Below, piece after piece: positions 16,356 to 24,200 of a stretch of DNA of 64,000 nt. Below the pieces are notes generated by a model that saw only the letters and a program-made list of their open reading frames with translations, was not told the origin of the DNA and searched no databases. The stretch spans positions 186,001 to 250,000 of the forward strand of contig NZ_JACVOV010000002.1 of the NCBI RefSeq assembly GCF_018882245.1. The letters run 5' to 3'. Position 1 is the stretch's first letter, and each line of letters starts with the position of its first letter. This stretch comes from Polynucleobacter sp. AP-Capit-er-40B-B4 (GTDB lineage: Bacteria; Pseudomonadota; Gammaproteobacteria; Burkholderiales; Burkholderiaceae). A program made the position numbers and the translations under genes.

Positions 16356-17306
16356 ATGAAACTACTGAAAGTCATTGCTTTATCACTGAGTTTTTTATGC
16401 GCAAGCGTAAATGCTCAAAACATTTCTATTGCAACAGGTGGTACGGGCGGCGTTTACTACCCTATGGGTGGCGGACTCGCCTCAGTACTCTCTAGCAAAG
16501 TTCCCGGAATGTCCGCTACAGCAGAAGTCACCGGCGGCTCAGTCGACAACCTGAAACTCATTGGCACAGGCAAGCCTTATGTTGGCTTTTCAATGGCTGA
16601 TGCTGCTAAAGATGCAACCAGCGGTGTTGATAAATTCAAGGATAAGCCAATTGAAGTGCGCACTTTGCTAATTCTTTACCCAAACCTGATGCACGTAGCG
16701 ACAGTTGAGTCGACTGGCATCAAAACCATGGCTGACCTCAAAGGCAAACGCGTAAGCACTGGATCCCCTGGTAGCGCTACAGAAGTCATGGCATTCCGTC
16801 TTCTTGAAGCAGCGGGCATCGACCCAACCAAGGACATCAAGCGCGAGCGCTTAAGCGTTGCTGAATCCGTAAATGCAGTAAAAGATCGCAAGATTGATGC
16901 ATTCTTCTGGGTTGGTGGCTTGCCTACTGCAGCAGTAACTGATTTGGCCAATAGCCCTGGCATGAAAATTGTCATGGTCGACACAGCAGCTGAAGTCCCA
17001 GCAATGAATAAGAAATACGGTAACTTGTATTTCCCATCCCTCATTACTAAACAAACCTATAGCGGTATGGCTAAAGACAATAATGTTGCTGCAGTTGCCA
17101 ACTTATTGGTTGTAAATGCCTCCATGTCAGATGCTGAAGCTTACAAAATCGTGAAGGCTGTCTTTGACAACCAGCTCGAGTTAGTTCGTTCACATGCTGA
17201 ATATCGCAATGTCAAACTGGAAACTCAAAAAGCAAATGCAACACCAGTTCCATACCATCCAGGCGCCTTAAAGTACTTTAAGGAAAAGGGTGTCAAAGTA
17301 AACTAA
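16356..17306 (+). CDS. TAXI-family TRAP transporter solute-binding receptor
   Basis: A 316-residue exported protein with a signal peptide (1-20, ending V-N-A-Q) and the TAXI signature I-A-T-G-G-T-G-G-V-Y-Y-P-M-G-G. It also has L-K-G-K-R-V-S-T-G-S-P-G-S-A-T-E and the D-A-F-F-W-V-G-G ligand segment. It delivers a carboxylate-type ligand to a TRAP permease, here the fused protein encoded immediately downstream. A terminator hairpin lies between the two genes, which would keep receptor expression above that of the permease. AGGAG precedes the start. Confidence 0.95.
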   Translation: MKLLKVIALSLSFLCASVNAQNISIATGGTGGVYYPMGGGLASVLSSKVPGMSATAEVTGGSVDNLKLIGTGKPYVGFSMADAAKDATSGVDKFKDKPIEVRTLLILYPNLMHVATVESTGIKTMADLKGKRVSTGSPGSATEVMAFRLLEAAGIDPTKDIKRERLSVAESVNAVKDRKIDAFFWVGGLPTAAVTDLANSPGMKIVMVDTAAEVPAMNKKYGNLYFPSLITKQTYSGMAKDNNVAAVANLLVVNASMSDAEAYKIVKAVFDNQLELVRSHAEYRNVKLETQKANATPVPYHPGALKYFKEKGVKVN

Positions 17307-17322
17307 GCCAGCATTTGTAGTC

Positions 17323-17350
17323 AGGGGTGAGTCAAACTCACCCCTTTTTG
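17323..17350 (+). terminator. Intercistronic terminator/attenuator between receptor and permease
   Basis: A perfect 10-bp stem (AGGGGTGAGT / ACTCACCCCT) with a CAA loop, followed by TTTTT. It sits between the TAXI receptor gene and the TRAP permease gene, 40 bases before the permease start. Read-through would give a high receptor-to-permease ratio. Confidence 0.85.
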
Positions 17351-17390
17351 TTTTAAAGTAGCGCATAAATATAAATATATAGGTTGAGAC

Positions 17391-19403
17391 ATGAATCAAA
17401 ACGTTATCGATAACGAAACCCAGGAAAAATTAGACGCCTTCATCAAGCAAGAGGAAGGTGACTCTAACGACTACAAGGGTCTACTAGCCAAGTTCATCAC
17501 CCTAGTTGCAGTAGGCATGTCTTTATTTCATCTTTATGCGGCCTACTCGATTGTTCCCACGCAACAGCTTCGCGTGATTCACGTTGCCCTCGTACTATTT
17601 TTGGTTTTCTTAAGTTTTCCGATAGCAGCTCGTTTTAAAAATCGACTCATGATCTGGGACATACTGTTCGCCCTTGGATCCGTAGCAATCGCCTATTACA
17701 TTCTTGGTGGTGGCGATGATTTTATGGACAGAAACACTGCCCCTAACTCTACCGATGTGATTATTGGTATCGGTTTAATTCTGCTGATCCTAGAAAGCGT
17801 ACGCCGAACCAATGGCATGGTGTTGGTGACCGTCACTGTTCTGTTCTTGCTCTATGCCTTATTCGGCAACTACTTACCAGCACCTTGGACACACAAAGGT
17901 TATGGCCTAGATCGCTTGGTGGGCTACATGTACATGACCCTCGAAGGCATTTATGGCACCGCTGTAGACGTATCTGCAACCCTCATTATTCTGTTCACCA
18001 TTTTTGGCGCCTTCTTGCAGTTCACAGGTGCAGGTAAATTCTTTATTGATTTTTCATTTGCGGCAATGGGTGGCAAATCCTCTGGTGTAGGTAGAACCAT
18101 CGTGATGTCCTCATTCTTATTGGGTGGCCCATCAGGTTCAGGCGTTGCTACAACCGTTACCGTTGGCTCAGTTGCAGCCCCAATGTTAGATAAAGTAGGT
18201 TACGAGAAGAACGCAGCTGGTGGTCTTTTAGCGGCTGGCGGGCTCGGCGCCATCATCTCACCTCCGGTGCTCGGAGCGGCAGCCTTCTTGATTGCAGACT
18301 TCCTAAAAATTTCCTATTTAGATGTGTTGCTAATGGCAACTATCCCAACGATTCTCTTTTATCTTGGCTTATTTGTCATGGTAGAGATTGATGTTCGTAA
18401 ATATGGCATGAAGAGCATTCAGTTTTCATCAGCTGAAACTGCGTGGCAACTTACTAAAAAGTATTGGTTCCACTTTTTCTCACTGATCTCCATCGTCGTC
18501 TTTATGTTGATGGGCTTCTCTCCTGTCATGTCAGTATTTTGGGCAACCGTAGTTTCTGCACTATCCAGCATGTTGCGCGAAGATACTGCAATCATTCCTT
18601 GGGCATGGTTTAAGGGGAAAGAACCTATTCTTAAAGGACTCTACAACTCGAACCTCACGAAGGCCCTTGCCTCTGGATCAACCGGTGTATTAGCGATTGC
18701 TGCTACCTGTGCTGGCGCTGGTCTGATTGTCGGTACCGTTACCTTGACAGGTCTTGGTCTGAAATTTAGCTCGATTGTGATTCAGTATGCTGGCGGATCT
18801 CTTTTGCTAACAACAATCTTTACCGCTTTAGTGGTTTGGGTAGTTGGTCTGGCTGTTCCAGTTACGGCTTCTTACATTATTTGCGCCGTGATTGCAGCGC
18901 CTGCTCTCATTAATTTGGGAGTACCAGCATTTGCTGCGCATATGTTTATCTTCTATTACGCCGTGCTTTCTGAAGTTTCGCCACCGACTGCACTCTCCCC
19001 ATTTGCGGCTGCTGCAATTTGCAAAGGCAATCCCTATAAGACCACTTTGCAAACTTGGAAGTATGTTGCGCCAGCCATCCTAGTGCCATTCATGTTTGTA
19101 TTAGATAAGTCTGGTGTGAGCTTATTACTCATGGGATCTACTGCTGCCCTTGAGCAAGCAGACTGGATGCAAATCGCTTGGGTCTCCTTTACAGCCGTAG
19201 TCGGAATCATCTGCTTGGCTGGGGGGCTACAAGGCTGGTTCATCGAGAAAACCAAAATCTTTGAACGCGTGATTATGGTGATTTCTGGAGTTGCCCTTGC
19301 CTATCCTTCTACTGAGGCAGACTTGATTGGCTTCATCGGATTTGGCCTGGTTCTGATTACTCAAACTATTACGCATTTCAAACTGAATCCGCGGTCATCT
19401 TAA
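17391..19403 (+). CDS. TRAP transporter permease, fused 4TM/12TM subunit
   Basis: A 670-residue membrane protein joining the small DctQ-like part (about residues 45-190, four helices) to the large DctM-like part (about 190-620). It shows the S-F-L-L-G-G-P-S-G-S-G-V-A-T-T segment and the A-G-G-L-G-A-I-I-S-P-P-V-L-G-A-A-A-F motif typical of TAXI-type fused permeases. It uses a cation gradient to take up the ligand from the receptor encoded upstream. Length is normal for the family. A terminator follows the gene. Confidence 0.95.
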   Translation: MNQNVIDNETQEKLDAFIKQEEGDSNDYKGLLAKFITLVAVGMSLFHLYAAYSIVPTQQLRVIHVALVLFLVFLSFPIAARFKNRLMIWDILFALGSVAIAYYILGGGDDFMDRNTAPNSTDVIIGIGLILLILESVRRTNGMVLVTVTVLFLLYALFGNYLPAPWTHKGYGLDRLVGYMYMTLEGIYGTAVDVSATLIILFTIFGAFLQFTGAGKFFIDFSFAAMGGKSSGVGRTIVMSSFLLGGPSGSGVATTVTVGSVAAPMLDKVGYEKNAAGGLLAAGGLGAIISPPVLGAAAFLIADFLKISYLDVLLMATIPTILFYLGLFVMVEIDVRKYGMKSIQFSSAETAWQLTKKYWFHFFSLISIVVFMLMGFSPVMSVFWATVVSALSSMLREDTAIIPWAWFKGKEPILKGLYNSNLTKALASGSTGVLAIAATCAGAGLIVGTVTLTGLGLKFSSIVIQYAGGSLLLTTIFTALVVWVVGLAVPVTASYIICAVIAAPALINLGVPAFAAHMFIFYYAVLSEVSPPTALSPFAAAAICKGNPYKTTLQTWKYVAPAILVPFMFVLDKSGVSLLLMGSTAALEQADWMQIAWVSFTAVVGIICLAGGLQGWFIEKTKIFERVIMVISGVALAYPSTEADLIGFIGFGLVLITQTITHFKLNPRSS

Positions 19404-19423
19404 GAAAGTCTTTCTCGAAAACA

Positions 19424-19453
19424 ATAAAGCCCGCAATAGCGGGCTTTATTTTT
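19424..19453. terminator. Intrinsic terminator between convergent genes
   Basis: A perfect 11-bp stem (ATAAAGCCCGC / GCGGGCTTTAT) with an AATA loop and T-rich sequence after it. It lies between the TRAP permease gene and the convergent enolase-superfamily gene and can act in both directions. Confidence 0.9.
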
Positions 19454-19476
19454 AGGCGAGAAGGTACAACTCTAAC

Positions 19477-20610
19477 TTATGAGATCTTGGTCCAAGCAGC
19501 TTTGCCTGCGTACTTCTTTACAGCCGCTTCATCAAACTCAAATCCTAGTCCCGGGGTTTTATGCAATATCAGATCACCATTCTTAAAGGTGAGCTGCTTA
19601 TTAATTAATCTACGGAAGTTGAGAACTTGGTCATCCAAGAAGAACTCAACAAAACGCGCATTAGGGGTGGCGGCTACCAAAGGTGCATGTAAATCATGCA
19701 TCCAGTGCGGACAAACTATGACGCCTTTTAAATCTGCATAAGCGGAGATTCTTCTCCACTCAGTAATACCACCACACACTGCGGCATCAGATTGCAAAAT
19801 AGCAGCGCCACCAGCATCAATAAGCTCTCTAAAACGCCAACGCCCTGCTTCCATTTCACCAGTAGCTACATTAATCTTAGTTTGACGTGCCAACGCAGCA
19901 TGCAAATCGATCGCATCTGGTGAAAAAGGCTCTTCGATCCAGTAGGGGTTATAAGCTTCAAAGCGACGCACGTACTCAAGAGCAGTTGGTAAATCACGCC
20001 ATGCATTGTTCGCATCTAAAGCAAGTAAAACATCGTCACCCACCGCTTTACGAGCAGCTTTAACTCGAGCTTCCTCTTCGGATGGAGACAAGCGCCCCAC
20101 CTTCATCTTCACCGCCTTAAAGCCTTGCTTGACGTAAGACTCCATCTCTTTGCCGAGTTTTGCGGGAGTCTTGCCCTCCAGATAGTAGCCGCCACTGGCA
20201 TAAGCTGGCACGCGATCATCCACTACTGATCCAAGGTACTGATGCAAGGGTAAGCCAACTGAACGTGCATTTAAATCCCACAGAGCGGTATCCAAAATAG
20301 AGATTCCACGCATCACTGCGCCTGCGCGTCCTTGCAAGATGGATTCGTTATACATCTCCATCCATAGACCTTCACTGCGGTGGCTATTTTGACCAATCAG
20401 TTTGGGGGCTAATAATTGCTCTACGGCAACCTTGGCGATATCTCCGCCAGCGCTGCCCACATAACAAAAGCCAATGCCTTCGTTACCATCTTTGCCGCGA
20501 ACTTTCACTAAACAATAATGACGCTCAGAAACAGTGCGAGTAGAAAAAGAGGTGACTTTGTCTAAAGGCACAGCCACAGAAGCAACTTGGATGGATTCAA
20601 TAATCGGCAT
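19477..20610 (-). CDS. Mandelate racemase / muconate lactonizing enzyme-family protein (enolase superfamily)
   Basis: A 377-residue enolase-superfamily enzyme. Visible active-site residues are K168 and K170 in V-K-M-K-V-G, metal ligands D199 (A-L-D-A-N-N), E226 (W-I-E-E-P) and E252 (T-G-E-M), and H302 in P-H-W-M-H-D. The K-x-K plus His arrangement fits the mandelate racemase subgroup, which includes many acid-sugar dehydratases. Such enzymes abstract the alpha proton of a carboxylate. The TAXI-TRAP transporter and DapA-like lyase nearby suggest an aldonate or aldarate substrate. AGGAG precedes the ATG. Confidence 0.9.
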   Translation of the reverse strand: MPIIESIQVASVAVPLDKVTSFSTRTVSERHYCLVKVRGKDGNEGIGFCYVGSAGGDIAKVAVEQLLAPKLIGQNSHRSEGLWMEMYNESILQGRAGAVMRGISILDTALWDLNARSVGLPLHQYLGSVVDDRVPAYASGGYYLEGKTPAKLGKEMESYVKQGFKAVKMKVGRLSPSEEEARVKAARKAVGDDVLLALDANNAWRDLPTALEYVRRFEAYNPYWIEEPFSPDAIDLHAALARQTKINVATGEMEAGRWRFRELIDAGGAAILQSDAAVCGGITEWRRISAYADLKGVIVCPHWMHDLHAPLVAATPNARFVEFFLDDQVLNFRRLINKQLTFKNGDLILHKTPGLGFEFDEAAVKKYAGKAAWTKIS

Positions 20611-20715
20611 CTAAACTCCTTAATCAAAAAATGATTGTATCCAGAATTTAAATTGCCGGCAGGACTCTAAATAAGGAATAATCGATCCATTCTTTACAGC
20701 ATATGCAGGCTAAAA

Positions 20716-21642
20716 ATGAGCAAAGTGGTTGTCATCGGAACGGGAACTATGGGGGTTGGCATCGCTGCTGGATTTTTAGCCAGTGGCGCCAATATTGTGA
20801 TGCTGGGTCGCAACTCAGAGAAGGCCTTAGCCTGCCTTGACTCCATTAAGTCGTGTGCAGCATCAATCAACACTGAATGGTCCAAGGCAAACCCCACGTT
20901 ACAAAGCGGGAGCATTGAAACCTGGCAAGCCTGGGGTGATGTGGATTTTGTGATTGAAACAGTTTCTGAGCAATTACAATTGAAGCAGGACATCTTTGCC
21001 CTACTAGATCAACGGGTCCCATCTCACATTCCCATTGGTAGCAATAGCTCTGGCTTTCCTATCAGCGATATTGCGAAGGATCTGCCAACAGCACATCGCA
21101 TGTTCAATGCTCACTACTTTATGCCTGCCCACATCGTGCCACTGGTAGAGGTTGTTACAGGGCAGCATTCTGATTTAGCCTTGGCAGAAAAGCTCTGCCA
21201 GTTTTACCGCGCCCACGGCAAGAAGCCGGTACTAGTTAAAAAAGATATTCCAGGGTTTTTGGCAAATCGTATTCAGCATGCATTAATGCGTGAAGCGCTC
21301 TCGCTTGTAGAAGAAGGTGTCGCCACTCCTGACGATATAGATACCGCAGTTCGCTATAGCTTTGGGTTTCGCTATGCTGCAGTTGGGCCCATGACTCAAA
21401 AGGAAATCTCAGGCTGGGAAGGCATGACCTTAGCAGCAGAGTTGATATACCCCTCTCTATCTAATATCACCCAACCACCAAGCTGCGTGACCAATTTAGT
21501 GCAAAGTGGCAAAACTGGCATTGCTAAGGGCGCTGGATTTAAGGACTGGCCAGCACATGAGGCAGCTTTGATGAAGCAGAACTATGAACAAAGACTAAAG
21601 GCAGCCTTTGAAGTTCTCAAGGTCGCACCAGACCAAGATTAA
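20716..21642 (+). CDS. 3-hydroxyacyl-CoA dehydrogenase-family NAD-dependent oxidoreductase (copy 2)
   Basis: A 308-residue paralogue of the protein encoded at 13425. It shares G-T-G-T-M-G-V-G at the N-terminus, S-N-S-S-G-F-P-I-S-D, H-Y-F-M-P-A-H-I-V-P and K-K-D-I-P-G-F-L-A-N-R-I-Q-H-A-L. The C-terminal F-G-F-R-Y-A-A-V-G-P segment is common to both copies and to lambda-crystallin/L-gulonate dehydrogenase relatives. It is divergent from the enolase-superfamily gene across a 105-base gap. The two copies may act on different stereoisomers or successive intermediates, which is inference. Confidence 0.87.
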   Translation: MSKVVVIGTGTMGVGIAAGFLASGANIVMLGRNSEKALACLDSIKSCAASINTEWSKANPTLQSGSIETWQAWGDVDFVIETVSEQLQLKQDIFALLDQRVPSHIPIGSNSSGFPISDIAKDLPTAHRMFNAHYFMPAHIVPLVEVVTGQHSDLALAEKLCQFYRAHGKKPVLVKKDIPGFLANRIQHALMREALSLVEEGVATPDDIDTAVRYSFGFRYAAVGPMTQKEISGWEGMTLAAELIYPSLSNITQPPSCVTNLVQSGKTGIAKGAGFKDWPAHEAALMKQNYEQRLKAAFEVLKVAPDQD

Positions 21643-21707
21643 ATTCAATTTGTTGCAGTACAGCATATTTATTCACCTGAGCTTTCACATTATTAGATAA
21701 TTGAGGG

Positions 21708-23162
21708 GTGAATACAAAAGCATCTTTTAGCTCCCTGTTCAGTAGGGCTGTCATTATTTTGTCTGGCTGCGCCTTTCTAAGCTCAACACCGGGCTTAGCT
21801 TATGCACAGAGCAATTCAACTCAAAGCACTAGCCAGGCTCGCAACAAAATCACAGTTCAAACCAGCAAACAAGTTGGATTGAAAGATAAATCTGCGGGCG
21901 CCAGCTCCAAAACTAGCAGCATGAGCCTGAATCCAGCCCTCTTTCAGCGCAAAGCACCAGATGAACTCATGCTCGATAGCGATGCCAATCTGGACTATCG
22001 TGTGGCACAAGGATGCTTACGACGTAGCTTTAGCGAAGATAGCCTCCCCGCAAGTATTGGGATCGATAACCGCCAGTTTGCTGAGTTCTTTAAAAACCAG
22101 ACCAAAACATTTTTTGATCACATGCGTGGAGATTGCATTCCTTATGCAGTTGCTTTCGGTAGTCGCAATCGCTTTGACTCGCTGAGCATCATGAACGGCC
22201 CAATTCAAGATAGTAAGACTGAAGTATGGACATTTACACCTTCAGCAGTTGGTGGATTTTTGATTCAACAAGATATGCTTAAGAATGAATCTAAGCGCCT
22301 AACGGAGATTCGCATTCCCTTAAGAGATGTTTTATACGATCCTCGGAAAGTAAGTGACCAACTACCAGTTGAACTCGTTTGGGAATTGAACTCCCTGATT
22401 AAACAAATTTATCCAGAAGAAAATAATTCTCTCGAAAATACCAATAGCGTTGTGCGCTTGATTGTGGATTTTGGTGATCGTGAAAAATGGGCTCAAATTT
22501 GGGTGGCAGAGATTATTGATCCAACCACTAAAGAAGTTTATGCAAATGCCTTTTGGGTAGAACGTAATGACATCCCTGGTGGCTTTTTTACAGGGACAGG
22601 TGAATCTCTTGAACGCTCTTTCTGGACCAACCCCTTGAGCTATCGCCGCATCTCTCGGGGCGTTGGCATGGTAAGAGCTTCTTCAGGTAAGCGCAGTAAG
22701 ACATCTGCGCCAGCAGCCAAAGCTGCACCTGCCACCCCTGCACCCGCCCCTAAGCAACGTTATCGCGCTCATATGGGCATTGATTACTCTGCGCCAACTG
22801 GTACACCCGTCTTTAGTGTTGCCAATGGCAGAGTTGCTCACATCGGTTACAGCGGCGCATTTGGTAACTTGATTATTTTGGAGCATCCAGGCAATTACCA
22901 TACCTACTATGCTCACTTAAGTAACTACAACGTCGAGCTCGAATTAGGCAATGAAGTACGGCGCGGATTAGAGATTGGTTATGTTGGTTCTACCGGCCGA
23001 TCAACTGGACCGCACCTTCATTTCGAACTGAGAAAAAATGGTATTTACGTTGACCCTTATGCACCCAAGACTCAACTTGATTTATGGTCTATGCGTGATG
23101 ACGAAAGCGGCCAACTGACTAGAGAAATATTATTACTTGGCAGCCCCATCAAAAATAACTGA
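21708..23162 (+). CDS. M23-family (LytM) murein endopeptidase, exported
   Basis: A 484-residue protein with a GTG start behind GAGGGG. A signal peptide ends near residue 34 (A-Y-A-Q). About 290 residues of no recognised domain follow, then an Ala/Pro linker (around 330-350) and a C-terminal LytM domain. Zinc and catalytic motifs are H-M-G-I-D-Y and H-L-H-F-E, with Y-A-H-L between them. All metal ligands are present, so it should be an active peptidoglycan peptidase rather than a degenerate EnvC/NlpD-type activator. It ends at a strong terminator. Confidence 0.92.
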   Translation: MNTKASFSSLFSRAVIILSGCAFLSSTPGLAYAQSNSTQSTSQARNKITVQTSKQVGLKDKSAGASSKTSSMSLNPALFQRKAPDELMLDSDANLDYRVAQGCLRRSFSEDSLPASIGIDNRQFAEFFKNQTKTFFDHMRGDCIPYAVAFGSRNRFDSLSIMNGPIQDSKTEVWTFTPSAVGGFLIQQDMLKNESKRLTEIRIPLRDVLYDPRKVSDQLPVELVWELNSLIKQIYPEENNSLENTNSVVRLIVDFGDREKWAQIWVAEIIDPTTKEVYANAFWVERNDIPGGFFTGTGESLERSFWTNPLSYRRISRGVGMVRASSGKRSKTSAPAAKAAPATPAPAPKQRYRAHMGIDYSAPTGTPVFSVANGRVAHIGYSGAFGNLIILEHPGNYHTYYAHLSNYNVELELGNEVRRGLEIGYVGSTGRSTGPHLHFELRKNGIYVDPYAPKTQLDLWSMRDDESGQLTREILLLGSPIKNN

Positions 23163-23210
23163 GGACCAACATCAACAAGTTATTTAGATCACATTAATCT
23201 CAGCCAAATA

Positions 23211-23236
23211 AAAAGGGTCCAAGCGGACCCTTTTTT
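23211..23236. terminator. Bidirectional intrinsic terminator
   Basis: A perfect 10-bp stem (AAAAGGGTCC / GGACCCTTTT) with an AAGC loop and a T-run. It lies between the M23 peptidase gene and the convergent universal stress gene. Confidence 0.92.
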
Positions 23237-23253
23237 ACTAAGTGATGAATTAA

Positions 23254-23694
23254 TTAACCCAAAACCAATACCGGTAACTTTGAGTGAACAATGACTTCGT
23301 GAGTCTCGCTACCCAACAAGATACCCTTAATACCCGTACGCTTATGGGAAGCCATCACGATCACATCTGCTTTCGCCTTTTTTGCACCATCCAAAATACC
23401 TTCGGATAAGTTGCTATTTGCAATATGAAGGCTTTTTACTTTGATTCCTGCACCAAGTGCAGTCGTCGCCTTCTTAAATACATCTTTTGCATAAGCCTCG
23501 CAAACTTTAGCGTGTTCTTTCTGTGAAATTCCATAGCCCATGGTGCTATCTGAGTAGACCATTGGAGGCAAGGGATCAGAAACATACACCAGGGTTACTG
23601 CAGCGCCATCTCCTTTAGCAAGTGCTGCAACCTTCTTTAAGGATTTTTTGCTGACATCCGAACCATCTACAGGTACCAATAAATGCTTAAACAT
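23254..23694 (-). CDS. Universal stress protein (UspA family)
   Basis: A 146-residue cytoplasmic protein of normal Usp length. It begins M-F-K-H-L-L-V-P-V-D-G-S-D and ends with A-S-H-K-R-T-G-I-K-G-I-L-L-G-S and S-K-L-P-V-L-V-L-G. The G-x2-G-x9-type ATP-binding motif is recognisable. Usp proteins accumulate under starvation, oxidative or low-oxygen stress. The cbb3/Fnr region starts about 3 kb away, but I see no FNR box in front of this gene. Confidence 0.93.
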   Translation of the reverse strand: MFKHLLVPVDGSDVSKKSLKKVAALAKGDGAAVTLVYVSDPLPPMVYSDSTMGYGISQKEHAKVCEAYAKDVFKKATTALGAGIKVKSLHIANSNLSEGILDGAKKAKADVIVMASHKRTGIKGILLGSETHEVIVHSKLPVLVLG

Positions 23695-23780
23695 ATTTAC
23701 TCCCCCTAAATTGAACTACTAATCTACTCTTTCCATCATAATGCTTATTATTAGCCTATAAAAGAATAAAGGTAACTTAA

Positions 23781-24182
23781 TTGCTCAAGAATTTTGCTAT
23801 CTACGCCTCATTTTTAGTCGCTCTAATCGCAATTGATTTAGTTTGGCTTTTGGGTATTGCAAAGAATCTCTACCGAGATCAGATGGGTGACCTGATGGCC
23901 AGCGAACCCAAGCTTCTAGCTGGACTTGCTTTTTACCTCCTCTATGCCCTTGGAGTCTGCATTTTTGTGATTGTTCCTGCGCTCTCAAAACAGTCCTGGA
24001 TATATGCGCTGCAACATGGCGCTCTTTTTGGGCTGTTCTGCTACATGACGTACGACCTCACTAATCTTGCAGTCATCAGAAGCTTTCCAACACAGTTAGC
24101 ATTGATTGATATTGCATGGGGCAGTTTTGTTACAGCCGTATGTTCAGGCATTGCCTACTGGGTTGGTAACCGCTTTTCATAG
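23781..24182 (+). CDS. DUF2177 family membrane protein
   Basis: A 133-residue inner-membrane protein with four predicted segments and a TTG start. The family pattern is visible: D-L-V-W-L at the end of segment 1, the N-L-Y-R-D-Q-M-G-D-L loop, and Y-D-L-T-N-L-A in segment 3. The function of DUF2177 is unknown. It precedes a SulP transporter gene by 18 bases on the same strand, so the two are probably co-transcribed. It is divergent from the universal stress protein gene. Confidence 0.85.
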   Translation: MLKNFAIYASFLVALIAIDLVWLLGIAKNLYRDQMGDLMASEPKLLAGLAFYLLYALGVCIFVIVPALSKQSWIYALQHGALFGLFCYMTYDLTNLAVIRSFPTQLALIDIAWGSFVTAVCSGIAYWVGNRFS

Positions 24183-24200
24183 CGCATTTAATTTGAGCTT

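Noticed and set aside
16676..17044. 122-codon antisense frame in the TAXI receptor gene
   Set aside because: No ribosome site or recognisable domain, fully covered by a well-supported gene.
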